Under the pieces are notes generated by a model. The model searched no databases, was not told where the DNA came from, and saw nothing but the letters and a program-made list of their open reading frames with translations. Positions 56,323 to 64,000 of a DNA stretch of 64,000 bases are shown here, piece after piece (position 1 is the stretch's first letter; each line of letters starts with the position of its first letter). A program made the translations under genes and the position numbers. The DNA comes from Mimachlamys varia (taxonomy: Eukaryota > Mollusca > Bivalvia > Pectinida > Pectinidae), in assembly GCA_947623455.1 (NCBI GenBank), contig OX392538.1:34533001-34597000 (forward strand). Reading direction: 5' to 3'.

Positions 56323-58613
56323 TGTTCATGCTGTCTATATCCCGATAATTTCTTCTGATAAGACGTAACATAGAGAACGAGAGCATTTGAACAGCTGTAA
56401 GCTGATGTTCGTAATCGCTTTCTAATCTCGTGTTACACAGAATGCAACGTAAAATCTCCGCTTTCCTTTGGTGAGTCTGCGGCTGTCCTATTACGAAGCT
56501 TAAACGATTTAAGACGTGTGAGGGAAGAAATTGATTAGATACAAAAAACCAAAATCAATTCGTGAATGAGATAGACCACGAAAACGCATTCCTTGTATAT
56601 TATAGTTCATGTCGCCTCGTCTAGTTTCAATTCGACGCAGGAAGTTACAACAAATTTACCTTTCAAAGCCATTCAAGTCTAACCAAAACCTGAATCAATT
56701 TCGTCGTCAATTTCATCATGAATTTCGTTGTCAATTTCTTGGTCAATGCGCTGTTCAGTCCTGTATGTTAGAAGGGTATGAATGACAGAAAGCATTGCAC
56801 ATATTTTAATTAAGTAATGCCTGAAAACGAGGACATTTCCCAAATGGCTTCAGAAGAGTATTAACTTTTCGCATCTACGCGAGTTTAGGTTGCATCTTTC
56901 ATTATGACAAACGAGGGGTATTATTGCGTATTTATAATGCAACACTTAGCCATTGATCCAGAGCGACATTTCCTATTGAATCAATACCTCCCGAGGGGTT
57001 CCGGGTTAAATCGAGAAACTGCTGCACCATAATTCACGTCGCGTGATATATATATAGAATTTGACTTTTGCCTTTTCTATGTACACAATCGTATATCTTT
57101 ATATCTATATTCCATTTATCACTTCGGAAAGCATTTAACGATGTTGGTTGTCGAACAGTGGGAACATCTGAAGCCGTATTTGGTCACCCTGATGGTTTTT
57201 ATTTCTGCTGATGCAGTTTTTTTATAATGTCCTTCCGTCGTACATTGTACATTTCGTCGAAAATCTTGTTGTACTTACCAATCAAATCTTACATGAAAAC
57301 AAATTATGTTTGCTTTAGAAATAACAAAGTTATTTCTTTTCATTAGAAAAAAAATATAATAATAAAACTGAATTAAATACAGAGAAAACAAAAACGTCGA
57401 AACATTTGTTGCGCTAAGCAAGCTCTCATACCGGTAAGAAAAGCATGCTTCATTTTTCAAAATAACTAATTTCTTTAATTTGCACACTAAAATGAAAAAA
57501 AAAGCTATATTTAACACTGACCAAACAATTTAAAACACCACCCACGCTTTAATCATCTTTGCAGTGAAGTGGAGCCACCTTGGAATTTGTAATCAATATG
57601 ATAGACGGTTTTACATGCTAATAATATTGCAACACATATATCCATCCTCGTCAAACGTGACGGTGATCTTGATCGCACATAATGTTATTTGTAATAATCT
57701 TCGTACTTATTGGAATCATCTTAACGTTTGAATGACGTGGAATTGCACCATAGTGCACGTGCTCTTAACTTCTAGATCAACGGAACGCTTGCTGGTCTCT
57801 ATTGGAAGAAATTAAAGGTATATCGAATTCCCAACGTCAAGTTGTGTGTTGAAAACGTATCAACATTTCATCATGGTTAACCAGGCGCTTAAAGGTCCAG
57901 AGAATGGCAGTTTAAATTACTTTCCTCAGCAGAAATTACATAATGTGTAATCTGTCTCACCTAAACGCATTACTCTTTCAGCGAACGAGATGTTTAAGAA
58001 AACACTGCATGAAAGCTAATGCCGTCAAAATAGCATTACTCTCTCGATATTCGATAAAATGCAAAGATTCTATGCACTATCCATGATTTTTGAGAAGAAC
58101 ACATTTAGACAGGCTATGCAGCAGGAAAATGTTTGTATTACTAGGAGTATTGAATACATTTAATTTCGGTTGTTTGGTTGATCAGGGTCGGATTGATGCT
58201 TGAATTGAAAACTGCATACATGCACTGATTCGTAGTCTCGTGACTGATCACCTATCAACGTAGTTTTTGTCAATAGTGCTTTTAGCACTAATGCAGTGCT
58301 GAGGATTAAAGTTGTAATGAAGGTTTCAATATAGGAGAGCTGTTTGTCGATAAACAGGAATTTATATATGAGGGTAGTTGATTTTCAGACGGGTTTGTAT
58401 CCTGATTCCTTGTACTTTTGGGACATGGGAAACTTCATTGGGACTTTGATCTGCAGTCTGTTACATGTATGTTTCTTTTCTACCTCCATTAGCAGGAGAG
58501 TCAGAATACTTAGACGTGTTGCTATAGGGGTGTATTTATATACGCGTTTCATTTACTTGTGACGTGTCCGTACCTTGTATTTTAATAAGTTTGTTTGAAT
58601 ACCCATTTAAGCA
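56323..58613. other. no gene recognised
   Basis: AT-rich DNA. A small direct repeat, TTTCGTCGTCAATTTC-like, lies at 56698-56740. Confidence 0.5.
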
Positions 58614-58762
58614 ATGAATGTTTTAGCAAATACTGTTACAGTCCTATAACACACATTGCTATTGGTGACAAACTAAATTAAGCCCGGTAGGGCTTTATGT
58701 ACGTTTGTCAGCAATAACAATATGTGTTATAGGACTGTAATAATATTTGAATAAATGTTCAT
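58614..58762. mobile_element. 149-bp snapback MITE
   Basis: The arm TTACAGTCCTATAACACACA continuing to TGACAAAC (58637-58674) is inverted at 58703-58740 with three mismatches over 38 bp. The outer 24 bp also pair loosely (ATGAA...CAAATA). The centre is AAGCCC-GGTA-GGGCTT, so the whole element folds into one hairpin. No coding capacity. Confidence 0.75.
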
Positions 58763-58853
58763 ATTTACATTTTGATCGAATTATTGTGCTTTATTATATT
58801 TAGTTTCTTCGGACCGATTTTTAACAGCAAATCAAGTGTAGGCAAAAATGAAA

Positions 58854-58891
58854 TTGATGACGTCACAATCGAGATTGATGACGTCACAATA
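58854..58891. promoter_or_regulatory. two full CRE palindromes, 21 bp apart
   Basis: ATTGATGACGTCACAAT occurs twice, at 58854-58870 and 58875-58891. TGACGTCA is at 58858-58865 and 58879-58886. A spacing of 21 bp places both on the same DNA face. CREB/ATF binding is inferred from the motif alone. Confidence 0.55.
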
Positions 58892-59732
58892 GCAACTGCT
58901 GTTATAGTCTGAGGCACTGGGTGTTTTAGGCGTATGACAGCAACTGCCTCTTAGCATTGTGTCAATGGAAAATTGCAGAGCAAATGTATATACAACTATC
59001 AAAATTGATACTTAAAACATATTCAGGAATATATTACAATATTTATCTCCGACTCCATTTTGTCCAGTTATTTAGGCTACAGAAACGGTCGTCTACTGGC
59101 TGGGACGTAAGGAATTTTGTACAACTGGCAGAAACACATGTAGATCAATATGCGTTGCATTGGAAAATATAGACATATCAACTGCTTGTCTAAAAACGTC
59201 CCCGTGGAATATTAAAAAGGTAAATATGAAAAAAAAAATGAAAATGTACATCACCTCATGTGTTACCAAACTCCATCTCCAGTTAAACAAAAGAAGCTCT
59301 GTTAATCGCCCGTTTGAATGTAAATAATTAAATTTTATAAAATGCTAATTTTCCCCTCTTTTCTATCCAAAATAATAATAGTGGAGCGCCGTAGTTCACT
59401 TGTACTATCAACATAATGATTGGGGAAAAAAAGAAAGAAAAAACTCTTATCATATTAAATACATTCATCAGATATCAAAACGGAATACCATTTTTTGTTT
59501 AATCTGAAGATGACATACGTGACTTAATGGCTAGAACTTCAATCACTTTCAGAACTGTCAATTACTGGGCTTCAATTAGTGTTAAAATGTTCATATTTGT
59601 CAGAATGCTGACATATTAGTTTGCATCCTTATTCATCATGTTTCTGAAATGCTAGAAGACCACAAACTGTCACTAAACTTATGGAGGTGGCGTCTTCCCT
59701 GGGCCTTGCTGTTGCTTCTTCTAAGTCATTTG
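58892..59732. other. no gene recognised
   Basis: AT-rich DNA. The frames here are short and lack motifs. Confidence 0.5.
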
Positions 59733-62700
59733 TCCTCAAATGATCCTGGTCGTTACATCTCCCTAAATACCCGTCAAAACACTCCTCTTGGCTGTTTGGT
59801 TTCCCTACACACAAGTCCGGATGGGACCCTGGCTATTGTGTCTCCCTAGACACCCGTCCTCATATGATCCCGGCTGTTGCGTCTCGCTAGACACCCGTCT
59901 TCATATGATCCTGGCTGTTGTGTCTCCCTAGACACCAGTCCTCTATATGACCCTGGCTGTTGTCTCTCGCTAGACACCCGTCCTCATATGACCCTGGCTG
60001 TTGTGTCTCCCTAGACACCAGTCCTCATATGATCCTGGCTGTTGTGTCTCCCTAGACACCAGTCCTCTATATGACCCTGGATGTTGTGTCTCGCTAGACA
60101 CCAGTCCTCTACATGATCCTGGCTGTTGTGTCTCCCTAGACACCAGTCCTCTATATGATCCTGGCTGTTGTGTCTCCCTAGACACCAGTCCTCTATATGA
60201 TCCTGGCTGTTGTGTCTCCCTAGACACCAGTCCTCTATATGATCCTGGCTGTTGTCTCTCGCTAGACACCCGTCCTCATATGACCTTGGCTATTGTGTCT
60301 CCCTAGACACCCGTCCTCATATGATCCTGGCTATTGTGTCTCCCTAGATACCCGTCCTCATATTTCCCTGGCTGTTGTGTCTCGCTAGATACCCGTCCTC
60401 ATATTTCCCTGGCTGTTGTGTCTCGCTAGACACCCGTCCTCATATGACCTCGGCTATTGTGTCTCCCTAGATACCCGTCCTCATATTTCCCTGGCTGTTG
60501 TGTCTCGCTAGATACCCGTCCTCATATGATCCCGGCTGTTGTGTTTCCCTAGACACCCGTCCTCATATGACCTCGGCTATTGTGTCTCCCTAGACACCCG
60601 TCCTCATATGACCCTGGTTGTTGTGTCTCCCTAGACATCCGTCCTCATATGACCCTAGTTGTTGTGTCCCGCTAGTCACCCGTCCTCATATGATCCTGCC
60701 TGTTGTGTCTCCCTAGACACCTGTCCTCATACGACCCTGGCTGTTGTGTCTCCCTAGACACCCGTTCTCATATGACCTTAGCTATTGTGTCTCGCTAGAT
60801 ACCCGTTCTCATATGACCGCGGCTATTGTGTCTCCCTAGATACCCGTCCTCATATGATCCCGGCTGTTGTGTCTCCCTAGACACCCGTTCTCATATGACC
60901 TTGGCTATTGTGTCTCCCTAGATACCCGTCCTCATATGATCCCGGCTGTTGTGTCTCCCTAGACACCCGTCCTCATATGACCTTGGCTAATGTGTCTCCC
61001 TAGACACCCGTTCTCATATGATCCCGGCTGTTCTGTCTCCCTAGACACCCGTCCTCATATGACCTTGGCTGTTGTGTCTCGCTAGACACCCGTCCTCATA
61101 TTTCCATGGCTGTTGCGTCTCGCTAGACACCCGTCCTCATTTGACCCTGGCTGTTGTCTCGCTAGACACCCGTCCTCATATGATCCTGGCTATTGTGTTT
61201 CCCTAGACACCCGTCCTCATATGACCCTGGCTGTTGTGTCTCGCTAGACACCCGTCCTCATACGACCCTGGCTATTGTGTTTCCCTAGACACCCGTCCTC
61301 ATATGACCCTGGCTGTTGTGTCTCGCTAGACACCCGTCCTCATATGATCCTGGCTATTGTGTTTCCCTAGACACCCGTCCTCATATGACCCTGGCTGTTG
61401 TGTCTCCCTAGACACCCGTCCTCATATGACCCTGGCTGTTGTGTCTCGCTAGACACCCGTCCTCATATGACCCTGGCTATTGTGTTTCCCTAGACACCCG
61501 TCCTCATATGACCTTGGCTATTGTGTCTCCCTAGACACCCGTCCTCATATGACCCTGGTTGTTGTGTCTCCCTAGACACCCGTCCTCATACGACCATGGC
61601 TGTTGTGTCTCCCTAGACACCCGTCCTCATATGACCTTGGCTATTGTGTCTCCCTAGATACCCGTTCTCATATGACCTTGGCTATTTTGTCTCCCTAGAT
61701 ACCCGTCCTCATATGATCCTGGCTGTTGTGTCTCCCTAGACACCCGTCCTCATATGACCTTGGCTATTGTGTCTCCCTAGATACCCGTCCTCATATTTCC
61801 ATGGCTGTTGTGTCTCGCTAGACACCCGTCCTCATATGATCCCGGCTGTTGCGTCTCGCTAGACACCCGTCCTCATATGACCCTACCTGTTGTGTCTCCC
61901 TAGACACCCCTCCTCATATGACCATGGCTGTTGTGTCTCGCTAGACAACCGTCCTCATACGACCCTGGCTGTTGTGTCTCGCTAGACACCCGTCCTCATA
62001 TGATCTTTGTTGTTGTGTTTCCTTAGACACCCGTCTTCATATGATCCTGGCTGTTGTGTCTCCTTAGACACCCGTCCCCATATGACCCTGGCTGTTGTGT
62101 CTCCCTACACACCCGTCCCCATATGACACTGGCTGTTGTGTCTCGCTAGACATTCGTCCTCATATGATCCTGGCTGTTGTGTCTCCTTAGACACCCGTCC
62201 TCGTATGACCCTGGTTGTTGTGTCTCCCTAGACACCCGTCCTCATACGACCCAGGTTGTTGTGTTTCCCTAGACATTTTTCCTTATATGACCCTGGTTGT
62301 TGTTTCTCCCTAGACACCCGTCCTTATATGACCCTGGTTGTTGTGTCTCCCTAGACACCCGTCCTTATATGACCCTGATTGTAGTGTCTCCCTAGACACC
62401 CGTCCTCATATGACCCTGGCTGCTGTGTCCCTATAGACAGCCGTCCTCATATGTCCCTGGCTGCTGTGTCTCGCTAAAAACCCGTCATCATATGACCCTG
62501 GCTGCTGTTTCTCCTTAGGCACCCGTCCTCATATGATCTTGGTTGTTGTGTTTCCTTAGACACCCGTCTTCATATGATCCTGGCTGTTGTGTCTCCTTAG
62601 ACACCCGTCCCCATATGACCCTGGCTGTTGTTTCTCCCTACACACCCGTCCTCATATGACCCTGGCTGTTGTGTCACGCTAGACATTCGTCCTCATATGA

Positions 62701-63305
62701 TCCTGGCTGTTGTGTCTCCTTAGACACCCGTCCTCGTATGACCCTGGCTGTTGTGTCTCGCTAGACATTCGTCCTTATATGACCCTGGTTGTTGTGTCTC
62801 CCTAGACACTCGTCCTCATACGACCCTGGTTGTTGTGTCTCCCTAGACATTCTTCCTTATATGACCCTGGTTGTTGTTTCTCCCTAGACACCCGTCCTTA
62901 TATGACCCTGGTTGTTGTGTCTCCCTAGACACCCGTCCTTATATGACCCTGATTGTAGTGTCTCCCTAGACACCCGTCCTCATATGACCCTGGCTGCTGT
63001 GTCCCTATAGACAGCCGTCCTCATATGTCCCTGGCTGCTGTGTCTCGCTAAAAAACCGTCATCATATGACCCTGGCTGCTGTTTCTCCTTAGGCACCCGT
63101 CCTCATATGACCCTGGCTGTTGTGTCTATCTAGACACCCGTCCTCATATGACCCTGGCTGTTGTGTCTCTCTAGACACCCATCCTCATATTACCCTGGCT
63201 GTTGTGTCTCGCTAGACACCCGTCCTCATACGACCCCGGTTGTGTCCCCCTAGACTTCCGACTTGTATGATCCAGCCTGTTGTTGTGGCTACCTAGATAA
63301 CCGTA
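59733..63305. repeat. 41-bp minisatellite, about 87 units
   Basis: Unit CCTCATATGATCCTGGCTGT followed by TGTGTCTCCCTAGACACCCGT. Common variants are CTCGCTAGA, ATGACC, ATTTCC and TAGATACCC. The first and last few units are diverged. Because 41 is not divisible by three, frames normally close. Between about 59925 and 60250 several units carry one extra base (CTCTATATG), making 42 bp, and both strands become open (60001-60306 plus, 59970-60269 minus). These frames are repeat by-products. A 13-unit block is duplicated near the right end. Confidence 0.92.
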
Positions 63306-63444
63306 TAATGTCTATTGCTTTGACCTTAAATCCCAGATTTGGCCTCCCAAAATGAAACGGATGACAGCTTTTTTTGTAAATCTGGTGACGTTCGTCAATA
63401 TTCGTTTTCAGTAAGTTTTATGTTCGGAACATTCGTTTTATGTC

Positions 63445-63522
63445 CCCAACAAGAGAGATTAATGTAAGATGGATAAGTTATTTCATAATTGTTGTAAAAT
63501 AAATAAAGGTTATATATATCTG
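63445..63522 (+). mobile_element. SINE 3' tail fragment
   Basis: CAACAAGAGAGATTAATGTAAG, less its last two bases, and TTCATAATTGTTGTAAAATAA, less its last base, then ATAAAGGTTATATATATCTG, match the tail of the SINE at 14660-14736 in order and orientation. Head and central domain are absent. Confidence 0.7.
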
Positions 63523-64000
63523 ATGTTTTTTTCGCCTAAAACGTACATGTAGTAAACATAACAAGCCTACAATCCTGACTGAACGTTTTTGCAAGTTTGC
63601 TCTATTTTTGGACTCGGAGACGCCGAAAGCTCGTTATATGTCGTCAAAAGATAATAAAGTAGCTGCAAATTAATGCTCACCGGGCAATGGGAAAACATTT
63701 TCGAGACAAATGTCACGTAAACCAACAGATAAATCGAACGATGCTAGGAAGACAATATGGTATCACGAGGGGTATTCATTTTGAGAAGCGAGAAAATCTC
63801 AGCAATGAAGGGTACACAGACAATTGTTGCGACATTCGAAAATAGTTCATAGAACAGGTATAATTGAAACTCATTTGCACGTCATATTCATGGGCTGAGC
63901 GCGTGTGAGGAGAAATTCTCTAGACAATTTTTGATAATGCAGCCTTACCTCATACATAATTGACCGGGAGAAAAATAATGTAAATAATCACAAATGTGGA
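63523..64000. other. no gene recognised
   Basis: AT-rich DNA to the end of the window. Nothing recognised. Confidence 0.5.

Noticed and set aside
60001..60306. 101-codon frame with 14-residue repeats, and its minus-strand partner
   Set aside because: Both strands are open only because units here are 42 bp long. No start context, signal or other coding evidence.

Overview
The window looks like noncoding, repeat-rich nuclear DNA from an animal, most likely a marine bivalve mollusc. The evidence is roughly 36% GC, no open frame longer than 126 codons in 64 kb, GT-AG-type candidate introns, AATAAA signals, tRNA-headed SINEs whose body carries a CTCCGGGTACTCCGG-type domain known from bivalve SINEs, many short inverted-repeat (MITE-like) elements, and two multi-kilobase minisatellites. 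The species call rests on remembered repeat motifs, not a search. No operons, bacterial genes, rRNA or functional tRNA genes were seen.

Layout. 0-7 kb: a 148-bp palindromic MITE, two copies of a TA-flanked MITE, a perfect 15-bp stem-loop, and a 1,028-bp element flanked by TTAA. 7-13 kb: fragments of dispersed families. 13.1-16.3 kb: a 37-bp minisatellite of about 50 units, interrupted by a SINE with its own target-site duplication. 19.8-20.8 kb (minus strand): the best gene candidates, namely a compact two-exon unit that could encode a 47-residue secreted peptide, and a possible terminal exon just upstream of it. 21.6-21.9 kb: a complete SINE with a 10-bp target duplication. 26-29.7 kb: a third TA MITE, a second SINE type with a 9-bp target duplication, a five-copy 139-bp tandem repeat carrying paired GATAAG sites, and a 382-bp MITE. 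30.6-34.1 kb: a GGGAC microsatellite, a degenerate 120-bp repeat and a duplicated block with CRE-type sites. 37.0-37.3 kb: a 17-bp minisatellite. 38.5 kb: the partner of the 382-bp MITE. 41.5-46 kb: repeats plus candidate exons on the minus strand. 49.9-50.9 kb: a decayed LINE ORF1 with coiled-coil, RRM-like and C-terminal parts, broken by stops and frameshifts. 52.2-53.4 kb: a 42-bp triplicate and a 553-bp tandem duplication. 55.7-56.3 kb: a dispersed repeat with a small hairpin near each end. 58.6-58.9 kb: a snapback MITE beside two CRE palindromes. 59.7-63.3 kb: a 41-bp minisatellite of about 87 units, followed by the tail of the same SINE family that sits inside the 37-bp array.

No set of genes working together can be shown. 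The window is best read as intergenic or intronic DNA shaped by repeated insertion of SINEs, MITEs and a LINE and by local tandem duplication. Candidate exons are given with low confidence, because an AT-rich 64-kb sequence produces many chance reading frames.
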